NCBI GenBank assembly: GCA_002914805.1
Contig: JXTB01000032.1
Location: forward strand, 727,363-791,362
DNA from: Parasponia andersonii
Taxonomy: Eukaryota > Streptophyta > Magnoliopsida > Rosales > Cannabaceae
Length of the DNA stretch: 64,000 nt
Direction: 5' to 3'
The position numbers and the translations under genes were made by a program. Within the stretch, counting starts at the first letter, position 1, and each line of letters starts with the position of its first letter. The notes below the pieces were generated by a model that saw nothing but the letters and a program-made list of their open reading frames with translations, ran no database searches and was not told the origin of the DNA. Of this stretch, positions 51,862 through 63,809 are shown piece after piece.

Positions 51862-53935
51862 TAATATCACTTTTGAGCTTTGTAAAATAATACACTGACA
51901 TTTGAAATTACAGTAAAATTATACCATTTGATGTCTAACTTAGTGAATCTAATAATAGAAAGACGGAAATGACCTTATTAAGTAATTATAAAAAACTTGT
52001 TAGACATTGATTATAATTTTTAGTTAGTTCTTTTTTTAAGGTTTACTTATTATTTCTTTATTAAAAAAAAGGAGAAGAAATGTTAAATGAATAGTCCAAA
52101 TCCAAAACATAGTCGTTTTTTTCTTTCTTCTGGTCATATAGGCTGAGACTCCGTTACTAAGCCTCAGTTTGAACAAACCTCAAAAATGGTATATTTCCAC
52201 AAGAACATGGAAGGGGTTGTTGGTTCCTGACTCTCTCATGAAATCAAACTTGAGAAAGATTTTTCCCAATTATAGACAAAAATAATATTTGGTTGCGCAA
52301 AGTTGGAATTGGGTAAAGTCTTGAAGCAAAAAAAAAAAAAATTTAAAAGAAAAAAAAAAAGACATTCTTTCACCTATTATAAACAAAATAGAGAGTTGCC
52401 ATTATAATCCAAGGTTATTGTTTCTTTGTTTGGCTATTATTCTTTTATTTAAGCTTGGTTGCGTAAAAGTAGTGGAAAAAATATTGCTTGCATCATTCAT
52501 ATGCTGCATGTGTGTTGGTCAATGGATGATCACAATTTCCTGTTCGGAAAGTTTTCTCATAGTCATTAACATGGACACGATGAAACTTCTTTCTTGGTGC
52601 TATTTTGTTTTCATTTGTTATGTAATTTGAAAAAGATTAGGTATAATCTGTTTTGGTTTAGTGGTAGATGAAAATTAGGGCTTTTATTTAGATTCTGGGG
52701 ATTCTATTAGCTTATGTCAATTTGATTATTCCTAGTCTTGCTTTTGAATTTTTGACGTGTATTACAATCACGAGTATTACAAATTACGAATTTTTTATCT
52801 TTTTCAATCCACAATCACATCGTCTACTACGAATCTTTTACCATCTTTGCTTATTGATACTTGAGAAATAAGACTCCATAGTAGCCCCTGAAAATAATTT
52901 CAAATAAAACCATTACTTTGTTATAAACCGGCCGAAATTATACATATAATAAACACTAGAAACAAATTTGAGTTACATACATTATTGAGTGCAAAATCAA
53001 AAAGTCTAAAACACGACAATTAGCAGGTTACAAAAGGTCAACATTTACCATATCCAAACTTTGTTAAGGTACAATTTGAAAGGCAAATAAGCAAATCAAC
53101 TAAGCAACCACAAAGCTCAATTCATACTCATTGAAGGAACTTCTCACATATTTCAATTTTTTCTATGGTCTGATCACTCAAAACAATTAAACAACCATCA
53201 CCTACAGGTTTTTTCATAGAGAATTTGTCTGATATCAATCCTAGACATTATTTTCTCATAAGCATTTTGTCAAACACTTTGTTGCTATCTAGAACCAGAC
53301 AAAAAAGCAGCTGCTACTTACAGGTTTTACACACTAACATCAATCACAAAAATTTATATATATATAAAGGTGGAATACCACTACAATTTATCATCAAAGC
53401 ATAGATTTTTCCAAAAAAATAAAATAAGTAAAATAACGTAAATGCCTAGTTTCAAATTTACAAACCCAATTTTCACGAAAGAGTGAGAACCAAATATTAA
53501 CTTACTAACTTGGGATTGACCAACCTTTGTCAAATTTGGCGAAATTAGGTTTTTCAGTCCAATTTCGCCTCTTTCCAAGTTTTTTGCAAACCGCGAATTT
53601 CCACTAGTTAATCGAAAAAAATCAAACCTTCAACCGTGACTTCCATTGGGTTTTTGGAATTCCAGAATCAGTATGAGTTACTCAACCATCTGCAGCTTCA
53701 TCGTCTTCAACCTTCTTCTTTTCTTTTTTCACGTTTTATTCCATTTTTTTAATTTAAATATCAAATAAATAATAAGTAAACCCTAACAAAAATAATCAGG
53801 ATACAATTACTCTAACACGTTTTTTAATTACTTAATAAGGGCATTTCCATCTTTCTACCGTTAGATTCATTTAGTTGGGCATCAAAGGGTATAATTTTGC
53901 AGTAATTTCAAATGTCATGGTAATATTTTGTAAAG
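51862..53935. mobile_element. About 2-kb element with long terminal inverted repeats (MULE-like)
   Basis: The text at 51878-52060 (for example GACATTTGAAATTACAGTAAAATTATACC and GGAAATGACCTTATTAAGTAATTA) is found as its reverse complement at 53740-53935. The arms are about 190-200 bp with moderate divergence. A long-TIR architecture at this size suggests a Mutator-like non-autonomous element. No transposase motif was found. The interior contains no recognised gene; the frames at 52418-52630 (+) and 53381-53578 (-) have no domain. No clear 8-11-bp target duplication was seen, so the superfamily is uncertain. Confidence 0.6.
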
Positions 53936-53939
53936 AGTA

Positions 53940-54400
53940 ATACTAGAGAAGGACGCAAATTACACATAAAGCTTATATATACTGACGTGACACTCAAAAG
54001 TGAGGTTTTTTTTTTTTTTTTTTGTATAAAAGCCAAACTTCATGATATTTTGGTGTTATTAACCCAGATATTTTTAATAGTTTAAAGAATAATGTAAGAT
54101 TTTTTCAATAGTTCAAAAATCAATAAAATCATTTATTTAAAAAAAAAAAGAGCTCTATCATCTTCTCCGTTCCTTTTTATATCATGTAATACCAAATTAT
54201 TAGCCTAAAAAAAGCAAATAGTAATTAAATACCAGTAAATAAAAGAAAAAGAAGGTTGATTTTTTTCTTTTCTTTTTTTTGGTTGAAGAAAAATATGGGT
54301 TCAATTGCTTCCACAAATATACGTTTACAAGGGAATGACAAACTAAATTAGGTAAAGACAAGAGTAAAATAAGATAAAAGTGCATAATTTACTAAAAGAA
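53940..54400. other. Stretch without a recognised gene
   Basis: AT-rich sequence with T- and A-runs between two inverted-repeat elements. Nothing else seen. Confidence 0.55.
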
Positions 54401-54741
54401 AATATCACTTTTATATCTTGTATTTTGATATTTTGTCTATTTTGCACTTTATATTTTGGTTATTATTAACATTGACTCTTAAATTTAATATTTGTTACAA
54501 ATTTATACCATAACACCAATTTAGAGCAGTTAATTTACTAAGTTGATTTAATAAATTTATTCTTAGAACAATTTTTACATAGCTTATTTTCAATTTTTTA
54601 AACAGTATTTTGGTAAATCAACTGTTCTAAATTAGTGTTAGAATATAAATTTGTAATAGATTTCAAATCTAAAGGTTAATAAACAAAACACAATGTATAA
54701 TTTAAATAAAATGTCAAAATATAAGGTATAAAAGTGATATT
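54401..54741. mobile_element. 341-bp foldback MITE with arms of about 140 bp
   Basis: It begins AATATCACTTTTATATCTTG and ends AAGGTATAAAAGTGATATT. Reading inwards, the arms stay complementary for about 140 bp with scattered mismatches, for example TTACAAATTTATACCATAACACCAATTTAGA against its inverted partner. The central loop is about 60 bp. Its AATATCACTTTT terminus is shared with the left edge of the element at 51862. Confidence 0.8.
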
Positions 54742-56255
54742 ATCCCTTCACTAAATTAGCCTACTCAATGGAAAAGTTCATAAATATCTTTTTTTAAACA
54801 TATTTTCATAAATATTTACTTTTATACCTATTTTTGGATAAATATATACAAAATGTATAATGATACCTGAAATCTATGCCAGTATATAAATTTATATTAT
54901 AAATGTAAACCATGTATAAAAATTTACATTATAAATGCGTACCACATGTATTTTACATATAAAATGTACAAAAATGAGTATTTTGAAAAAAAATTAAAAA
55001 TAGGTATTTTTGAAATATAATGTACAAAAACATGTACAATGAGTAAATTTCTCCTACTCAAACAAGTTAACAACTTCTTTATATACAAATACAAATAAAG
55101 TCTTACCCCACACGTTAAAAGTCTTTCCATATTTATAGATATTCAAAATCTGCGTGATCTAATATAAAATCTACACCTATAATTTATATATTCCTTTTAA
55201 ATTTCGTATATGTTGTAAAATTTTCTATTAGTTGTAGTTTAAGGTATAGAATTTTATCAAACAACCTACCACCTATTATTAATACTTTTTAAAATACAAG
55301 ACTCAGATTTGTACTAAATATAAATAATTCAGAACAAAAAAACCAATATAAAGCCTGAGTATAAGGGTTTATTTTATAAAGCCTAAGTAACTGATCAAAA
55401 ATAATCGATCCAATCTACACATTCACAGATCGAATTGAATTAATGAAAATATTTTATGCAGATTAGATTGGATATAAATTTTAGAATATGTAATATGCTA
55501 AAAAAACATGTTGATTGGATTGTATGAACACTCGTATCCACACTTCGATGAAAATGAATGGTTGATTTCAAGGCTAGCCTAGCACATATATTTAGAGAAA
55601 TATTTTGCAAAATAGACCATTTGGAAAATGACTTTTAGTAAATTTACACTTCACAAAATAAAAATTTTTAGATTATAGCTTGACCACGCTTGACCGCATT
55701 CGACATAAACTATTAAAATATCTATTTTATCAAGAGTTTTAAAAGATAGATCGTTAGCAATTTCTCAAATTTTAGAAAAGCTACAGCTCATCCAAGTTAT
55801 CGATTATAATCTTTTAAAATATATGGCGATTATAATCTTTTAATATATATGGCACCGCAAAGACAAATAATAGTTTTTAAGACACTTTTCATACTCTTCT
55901 AGTCTATAATCGATATAATAATAATAACTGTACATTGACCTAGTTAATACATAGATGCAAAAGTAGCTATGCATAGATGTTTTGTTGAAAATTACCCGGT
56001 GCCATGATTAATCCAATTAATGAGGAAAAAATAAATTAGCTCAAACTGATTATGAAAATCCAGTCAAATCCTTGCCTCCTAAATTCTCTCTTACCAAACA
56101 ACCACCTAATTCTAAATATATTAGTTTTCTCACCCATCTCCTTCCTTTCACTTCTCTCAACAACTTTTAACACACCTAAGAATAAAGACAAAATTAGGTC
56201 GCCAGAAAAAGAATTGCAAATTTTACAGTGGGCTTAATTTTTTCTAAATCCAATA
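54742..56255. other. AT-rich stretch, no gene seen
   Basis: Short frames at 54924-55130 (-) and 56052-56237 (+) have no domain. TTTACATTATAAATG-type words recur at 54890-54960. Nothing else bounded. Confidence 0.6.
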
Positions 56256-56259
56256 TCGT

Positions 56260-56475
56260 ATTTTTTAGAAAAATACTACTTTTTATTAATTAATGAGATA
56301 ATTAAAATAACTAGTTGAATTATCCAAGATAATTTGATCAATTACCTGAAAAGTAATTGAATTGATTACATTAAGTAAATTAACTGATTATCTCAAGTAC
56401 TATTGAAAAATATCAATTTTAAAAAATAATATTTTTCTAAATATGTTTTAAAAGTGTTATTTTTCTAAAAACTTT
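56260..56475. repeat. AT-rich dispersed repeat with inverted ends
   Basis: The left part TTTTTTAGAAAAATACTACTTTTTA is inverted against AATAATATTTTTCTAAAT near 56430. Degenerate TAATT-ACTAGTTGAATTA-like units lie in between. It resembles the segments at 11990-12310 and 49700-50040. Confidence 0.4.
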
Positions 56476-57300
56476 TAAAATAATTTTTTTTAAATCAATC
56501 CGAGATTTAAACATCAACTCATCTGGAATTTTACAATTTTTGGAATTTGGGAATTTTGTAAAAAGCCCTTTTTGCAGGTAAAAGGGTTAGAAACCCAAAA
56601 AAATAATAAATAAATAATGGCAGGCAGAACTAGATACAATGGCTCAGCTTCTCACTTAGAGGTTGCACTCGCAGAAGCTCTTACTAATATTTGAAATTAG
56701 CGTCCAGCTCTTTTCTTGTGCTAGCAGTCTAGAATAAGCTTTTAGTTCTCTCAATAGTGTTTGATTTGTTTAAATCAACTATATCTGTTGCAGTTGAAGA
56801 TATCAAAAAATTCCTATATGTAACTTCTCATTCTTCCATTGTTTCAAACCGTGCTGCACTACTAACTTTGAACTCAAATTTTACGCTATTATGGGTTGGG
56901 GCACTGTAATGTAACACGATTTAAAATCATGTACTTGATCAGTGAAATTTTTAAAAACTAGGTGTAGATAGTATTCGGTTTTGTGCGGCTAAATTAGACA
57001 TCGATGAACCATGGGTATAACAGCACTCCTAACTTAATAAGGATGAATATAATTAATTAAACCCTAGAATAAAATTAATTATTTTTTAGATACTATATAT
57101 ACATTATGGTAAAATGTGCTGTACAGGAGACGCTTAAAATAAGAAAATTTACTCCTCAAAAAAATATAAAAAGAAAAGAAAATTCAAACGCTAGAACAAG
57201 AACAAAATAGCATATGTGCCTTGAACTTGCGCCAGGAACTGGATATAATAATAAGCGAAATACATTTTTCTTCTCAGCGTTTTGCAGACTTAACAAAATA
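56476..57300. other. Intergenic stretch, no gene seen
   Basis: More complex sequence at 56610-57000 but with no open frame or RNA motif recognised. Confidence 0.55.
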
Positions 57301-58524
57301 CCGCTGTATACTTGGCATTACAGAACCCTTCGACTAATTTATTTTCTTTGTATTTATTTATATTTTTGCAAACTCATAGGCAGAGTACATCAACATTACA
57401 ATTTCACAAAATTNCCCCCAAAAAAAAAAGCCTGTCTACCCAGCACTCAATAAAATTGTGTTGACATATAATTTCTAAAGAGCAAAAAACGGACAGTAAT
57501 ATTAGAGACAAAGTAGATAAAATTTCGACGTGTTAAGAGTTAGACTACAACCAGACAGTCCACCCTTTTTCTTCTCAAGATAATGGCCAAAGTACGTCAT
57601 GGAATCAAGAAAAACATCAATGATTTCCAAATTAATCTAGCTCGGGAACTTAAAAATACAAGGTGACAGACACAAAGCAAGAACAAACAGTCTCATGTAT
57701 CCCAAACTTCCTAATAGAGTCGCTGTTTCACTCGAAATAGAAAGGTTTTGACCATACCTTCATTAAAAATGTTCGACAGTGGTCCTGTCTACTGAAGTAA
57801 ATACCTGAAAGAAGAAAACAACAGCTGCAACACTTTGGCCCCCTCAAATGAATAGAAGCTTTCTCTTTTTGTATGAAACTCCTGTATATAAATGACAGCA
57901 TATAATTCCTAACAATTTGAGCAACTAGTTTTCCAAATCTTTGAACATGAAGACATCATTAGCAGTTCCTTGCTTAAACGATGATGTGACTACTTGAATA
58001 ATGTTATGTTGCAGTGATTGCACATGATAATGGTAAAGTGACCAATGTTGTCATATAAGGTGTTCCATACCCTGATAAAGCCATGCCATGAAATGAGAAA
58101 AAAAAGCACCCTTAGTTGATATAAGGAGTGTAATCAAAACTAAGATAAAATGATATGCAGTATAACGGGATAGGCAAGTCTAATGTCGATGTACAGAAAG
58201 TAACATGAAAAAGAAATCACGCAAATCCACCAAATCTGCAGACCCACGCGCCATTTGTCCTATATATGATAACAATACTTGCCACTAAGTCCAGGCATAA
58301 ACAAAATACTGACAGATGCATGTCTTCAATAAGTTAGTATAGCATGGTAACATGGCCAAATGGGTATGTCGATGATGCCACTATGTGCATTCATTTGCAT
58401 GAGGAGAAATGTTAATGCTGATGACTTGATATGAAATGGATGCATGCAAGAGCCGCAAGATGCATCCTATCATGTAGTAGTTGTATTTGTCGGAGCATAA
58501 GTAACAGAGTACATCCCCTTCAAG
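57301..58524 (-). other. Probable 3' untranslated/downstream region of the RRM gene
   Basis: Lies directly after the stop codon on the minus strand and is less AT-biased than the intergenic DNA to its left. AATAAA-like signals on the minus strand occur near 57335-57360. No coding frame. Position 57414 is N. The true transcript end cannot be fixed from sequence. Confidence 0.4.
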
Positions 58525-61500
58525 CTACTGGTATGTCATAGCCGGTGGAGTTCCATTGGCAGTAGGCGCACCAATTGGGTAGCTACCATCCTTCCTTTTC
58601 CCAAATGGATTTTTTGAATATGTACTTAGAAGTTAAGGAAACACACAAAAAAAGCTGATAAGAAATCACAAGGTGAAACAAATTGAAGATATAAAAGTTT
58701 CAAGTTCAACGAACAGCAAACAGAATAATAACATTCACAACCAAGTCATTTACCGTAAAGGCAGATTCAAAATGAGTCATAACCAACAAACCAACAATCC
58801 CTACTGAACAGAGTCGAATCCAATCAGTTCTTTTAAACAAATAAATATATAAATATCGATCTGAATACAACTATAAACTTTCGCTGCTTGTATGTTCGCC
58901 CCATTACAAACTGATTAACTAGACCAAAATGCCTGATTGGATCAAATTGGCTTTGTTTAATATTAATAGACCAATTGGTTTGTTAAGGTTGGTCTTTCCA
59001 GTAGCAACTAGATCAGTGTTATTAACTGAATAACATTCAGAAATCACTGAAGAACCCTAATTTAAAACAACAGATAACAAGGAAGGAGGTGTGCATGCCT
59101 ACAACCTGCCTTAGCTAAAAGCTTAGATTCAGGACCATAAACATTATGTACACAAAAGGAAGCAAAAGGTCTACAAAACCAGAAACTTGAGATGACACGG
59201 AATAACAAAACATTTTCCTGACTAAAGCCATGAGGGGAAATTTAGCCTGGAAAATCTGCCAACAGAAGACAATAATCTATTGGCAGAAAAAGAAAAAAGA
59301 ATAAATAAATAAATAATAAAATTAAAATACCCAAATAAGGTGAAAAAAATTCAGATAAACATAAAATTGCCCAAACTTACCCATTACATTAGAAAGAAAT
59401 GATTTAAAACACTAGAACAAAGACCAAATGTTGTCCAATCTGGGATTAACAGTTGGTCAATTAGAGGTCAGCAACACTACATAAGGGCAGGTGAACAAGT
59501 TTCCACTACCAAATCATATACCTAATTCACAAGGCCAGAGACACAACAAAAGGGGGAAAAAAAAACACATGCTTCCACCAAAAATAAACAAATTGCTCAA
59601 ATATGAGATTCTGCAAAAAATTAGCTAAAGGATATTGTATTCTCATGCCTACAGAACCTGAACTAGGAATCACTGCACCCTGCAAGCTGTGGTGAACATT
59701 GCTAGCACTGTTCACATCCTGCAAGGAAGATGCAAATCGCAACATTTAGTGGAAGTACAAGGTAGAAAGAAAGATATGCAATTAACAATCAAACTTCAAG
59801 TTCAGAGCAGAGAACAATTTATTAGAAGTTACTTCGAACTCAATGAAACAGACAGTATGCCGCTCCTGTCTCAAGATCTTCATTTGCTTAAAACCTGGCT
59901 GTCTGTATAACAAAAATTTATGAGATAAAAAACACTACAAACTAAGTCTCAAATTGCGAGATAACTTAAACATAACAAACTAAGTTTCAATTTATGAGAT
60001 AAACTTAAACATTACAAACTGTCTTTAAAATGAAATACGGATGAAATCAGGAGGTATAAGAATGTTCATACACGCTGAACAAGCCTCTCAGTTCTTCCTC
60101 GTTTATGTTCTCTCCAAGATTGCCAATAAACAGGGTATTACATGGTGGATTATCTTTTGTGTTCTGCAATGAAACAGTAAAAATTTATAAAAGATGAAAA
60201 GTTATATGTTTCTCAACACAATCATTCCCCAAAGAACAATTAGAGTCTTAGAGAAAAACAACAAAACTATGGCAAGCATAAAGAGAAAATATGGAACACA
60301 GACTAAAAATGCAGCAGCAGAATACAGGGATGACATCTACTAATTCTAAAACAGTATGAGTAAATAATAAGAACCAATGTACTTTGAGAAGGCTCCTGTA
60401 TTCCGCTTCACCAAATTTTCTATCTGCTATATGAAGTTAGATTATGGCCACTCTAAGTTTCGACATAAAACTAAAGCTGCGGGGTAGTTGCATTCAGTCC
60501 GTCATCTATTTACTAAAGGAGGAAACTTAAAGGGAAATGCCATAAATTTGCTTTGTTGAATCTGAACATATGTAACAGAAACAAAACAAAAAAAAATTAA
60601 TACGAAAACAATGGCAGAGGAGAATACACAGTAGTGCACAATATGCCATGTATATCTGAACTTTGAATCCAGCTGGATAAGCCAGAAGCCATAGAGTTAA
60701 GGGTTAATGTTAATGCCATTACACCAGTCTGTTGAAAAAAAATAAAAAAATAAAAAAAAAGGAAGACAGAGAAAATGCTAAGTCAGATTTGTGTTTCCAT
60801 GTTTTTTAATTAAATAAGCCATATTTATTTCAACAACATTAAATATGTAAAGCTTTCAAAACTCAATTTTGAGAAAGTACAAAACAAACCAATAATCGGC
60901 ACAAGAATTGTCATAATACAAGCAAGCTTCAGGAAGACACAAGTTGGATACTCTCTTTATCATTTTGCTAATGATCGAAAACTAAAAAAGGTTCAACGGA
61001 GAAACACACACAGAAAAAAACAGCAATCGTATTACATCATATGCTTCCAACAAAACATAAAGACCGAATCTCTTCAAAAATCCAGTATGTTCACCTCCCA
61101 AAAAAGAAGTAAAAACTTCACCAAAATCCTAATCCTATGACTATAACTTTACGACCAGATAACATAAGAAGAGTTCACACAACAAAATTCTAGAAAACGT
61201 GAGTTTAAATGGACCAAACCTGTATGATTTTCTCAATGAACAGAAAAGAACAAGAATAACAAGCACTTTCAGAACCCAGAACCATAAATTATCCTCACAG
61301 AGAATTGCAGGAAAAGATATGATTAAAGTTTTTAATAATTTTCCCTGCATAAAATGCACAAGGGTGACAGAGAAAATTGAAGCCTTCTTCTTTTTGAATT
61401 ACATGTTAAATCTTTCATACACAATTAACCAAGAAACTACTTGAATTGAAGAGTGGTTCTTTACTTAATTACTTTCCAAGATAAAAAGGGAAGGTTTCAA

Positions 61501-62324
61501 AAGATGGATATGCATTGATCATCAATTAAAGAATGGAAGGAAATTTGGAATGAAATAAATATCAAATATTCGTCTCAAATCTCAACGGTATGTGGGCACA
61601 GTAGTATGACATGGAATACAACATAACCAACTCGAAAACATGCCCTAAAACAGAAAACTCCTTTTAAACCAGGTAACGAAAGCATAAATTTAGCAAAGGG
61701 AAATTGAGGAATACCTGGACAGGTACATAACTGCTAGGTGCCGGCACAGGTGCTGGAGCAGGCATTGGAACTGGAGGAACAGTATAGCCACCATAAGGAT
61801 CGAAAGGAGGAGGAGGTGGAGCCATGTATCTGCACCACACAAGCATCATTAATTAACAAAAGAAATTTAAAGTCATAATAAAATAATATTTTAAATATTT
61901 CATTAACATTTCCATGACAATGACAGAACATGAACTAAACTCTCTTCCAGAAGATAAGACCCCTCTTTCCTCTTCTCTTCGTTTTTTTTAGGGGACCCTT
62001 TCTCATTTATTTAAACTCAAATGAAAAGAATTAAGAAGATGATTGAAATAGTAAGTTATACCCATGATGACCCCAAACAGGTGGTGGAGGAGGATGAAAA
62101 GGAGATGGACTTGTATAACCAGCATGTGAGTAGTCGCCACCAGTTCGCAAACGCTTACTCTGATCATAAGCACTTGAATCTGCCACTATTCCTATTGATT
62201 AACTGAGATTAGTACATTGGACCTCTAGTAATTCAGGTTTATAATTTAGCATAGGTTTGATTATGTTGGTTGTACAACAAATCTCATATAATTGACAAAA
62301 AATTACAATGAACTTCCTAGAGGG

Positions 62325-62364
<40 letters not shown>

Positions 62365-63427
62365 CACCAATCCAGTAGGTATTTTTTTTTTTACCTATGC
62401 ATAGGTATCAATTTGGCTAATGAAAATTTAGTATGTACATTTTTTTTATTATAAAAAGTAAGAGAGAGAAAGAACATTAACGATGCACGTCTTTTTATGC
62501 ACTTTATTATATCTATTGGATCACCGTCTAATAGTGATCCAACGGTTAAAAAAAAATAACTACCATAGATAAAGAAAAAAAATACCTATTGGATTGGCAA
62601 CCATATATATATATTATAAAAAATAAAAGAGAGAAAGAGCATTAATAATGTGTGTCTTTTCATGTTATGCAGACGGTGATTCAACGGTTAAAAAAAAAAT
62701 ACGATAAAGAAAAATAATACCCATTGGATTCGCAACCATATATATATTATACAAACAAACAAGCACCTCTTTTCACGAAAAGATTTTTCTTGGCCATCTC
62801 CGTGTGCAGAACCGACTTCGACTCGGCATCAAAGACCATATTCTGAGAAATCCCAAAAACCCATTAGCAATTAACGCTTTATAATCATGACAAATTTGTA
62901 TTTTCAAGCACAGAGGTAAACAAGAGTAAAAGAACCTAAACCTGAAGAGTATCTTTTGCAGCAATGGCCTGCTGAGCCGTAGCAAACAGAGCAAAACCCA
63001 TAGGCTTTTCTCCTTTGGAGTTTACTTGGGAGGCCTCGTACCCCGGTAGCCATCTCAAGAGATTCTGAAGCTCCCTCTCTTTTACATCCTCAGGAAGGCC
63101 AGTTATGAAGATCGTCCGAACCTAAAAGAAACAATCATCAAATCCACCACTAAATTTCTTTTTTTTCCCATTCTCATGCTTAGATTCGGCTTCGCCTCGA
63201 AATCTAATATAAAAACCACTAAAAAGATTTGGGGATTCTCTTCAATTGAGAACCCTAATTTGAGCGGATTGAGCAAAACAGAACGTACTGACCTCATCTG
63301 TAGCGGAGCGATTAGGGTTTTCGACGAGGATTGGAGGAGGAGGAGCGGTGACGGCGGCAGGAGGAGGAGGTGGTGGCGCGGCGGGCGGCCATTGCTGGTG
63401 GTAAGGGTGAATTCCGGCACCGGCCAT
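58525..63427 (-). CDS. Two-RRM RNA-binding protein (RBPMS/Scw1-like plant family), nine exons, 325 aa
   Basis: Minus-strand exons: 63427-63293, 63121-62942, 62842-62767, 62191-62062, 61829-61715, 60163-60072, 59902-59833, 59718-59636, 58621-58525, total 978 nt. Residues 1-45 are Pro-rich (MAGAGIHPYHQQWPPA). RRM1 (about 47-130) has RNP2 IFITGL and RNP1 KPMGFALF. A Pro-rich linker (about 145-212) precedes RRM2 (about 218-296), which has LFIGNL and HTVCFIEF. The conserved tail reads SKNPFGKRKDGSYPIG. The N-terminal GLPEDVKERELQNLL and GYEAS motifs fit the plant relatives of RBPMS and yeast Scw1, which bind RNA; targets here are unknown. The start is the ATG of MAGAGIH; another in-frame ATG lies 15 codons upstream. 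Introns 1-7 are GT-AG, but intron 8 is AT-AC. Intron 3 is mostly MITE. Confidence 0.88.
58622..59635 (-). other. U12-type AT-AC intron (intron 8 of the RRM gene)
   Basis: On the minus strand exon 8 ends ATACA and the intron begins ATATCCTTT, the U12 5' splice-site consensus. At 58640-58632 the branch-site consensus TTCCTTAAC is present without mismatch. The intron ends in AC 11 nt after the branch adenosine. Splicing AT-AC gives ATA CAA TAT TCA, that is I-Q-Y-S, which joins RRM2 to the tail KNPFGKRKDG. No GT-AG choice nearby keeps both GMRIQY and SKNPFG. The intron is 1014 bp. Confidence 0.88.
59911..60023. repeat. Short tandem repeat of about 43 bp in RRM-gene intron 6
   Basis: Units share TTTATGAGATAAA / TTGCGAGATAACTTAAACA and ACAAACTAAGT-TC. 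There are two to three imperfect copies. Confidence 0.7.
62327..62360. repeat. (TA)n microsatellite flanking the MITE
   Basis: About 16 AT/TA units directly before the MITE copy at 62363. A shorter (AT)6 follows that copy and an ATATATAT run follows the half copy. Confidence 0.9.
62363..62602. mobile_element. Micron-like MITE, full copy 2, in RRM-gene intron 3
   Basis: 240 bp starting GGCACCAATCCAGTAGGTA and ending ACCTATTGGATTGGCAACC. The ends are inverted repeats of about 40 bp. It shares TGCAC/GT-TCTTTTTATGCAC, TCTATTGGATCACC and TAGTGATCCAACGG-like interior with the copy at 3652. The inner TGGATCACnGTCTAATAGTGATCCAA is itself a palindrome. (TA)n lies on both sides. It is inside intron 3 (62192-62766). 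Confidence 0.8.
62615..62736. mobile_element. Half copy of the same MITE
   Basis: TATAAAAAATAAAAGAGAGAAAGAGCATTAATAATG continues to CCCATTGGATTCGCAACC, matching only the second half (about 62450-62602) of the adjacent full copy, in the same orientation. It begins after the (AT)6 tract that ends the full copy and is again followed by ATATATAT. Confidence 0.75.
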
Positions 63428-63805
63428 CTCGAATTCGCCGCCGCAGAATCGAATTTGGGGGTAGCCAACCAAATCCTGGGAGGGATCGATCTATGCTGAG
63501 GAACGAGCCGTCGTTCGTTGAGTGCTTTGGCAAAATGGCAACCTCACGAACCGAATTTTAGCAAAATGACTTTCTTATCTATTTTTAATTTTTTTTATTT
63601 CAATAAATCTAATTAAATCTAATTAACACTAATAAATAGATAATTAACTATTAAGGATCACTAACAACATAAACTATACCCGCTTAAAAGGAAGAAAAGA
63701 AACAATAACAAGATCTTAAAAACAACAAAAAAAAAAAAACAAAAATGCAAAAACAGTAACGTTACAAAAAAGAAAAGGAAAAAAATTCTTTTTCTAACTT
63801 CTCTG
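63428..63805. other. Upstream region of the RRM gene
   Basis: The first 120 bp are GC-richer and should contain the 5' leader; the rest is AT-rich. No clear TATA box was chosen. Open frames here are shadows of the first exon and its leader. Confidence 0.5.
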
Positions 63806-63809
63806 CTAT

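Noticed and set aside
16522..57414. Two N bases (16522 and 57414)
   Set aside because: Single ambiguous bases beside homopolymers, most likely sequencing uncertainty rather than biology.
60072..60074. Alternative RRM-gene exon 6 donor directly after LFS
   Set aside because: A donor two bases earlier (GTGTATG) with acceptor CAG at 59899-59901 also keeps frame but gives LFS-PGF. The choice GTATGA with exon 7 at 59902 gives LFSVQPGF, which I judged closer to family relatives. RNA data could overturn this.
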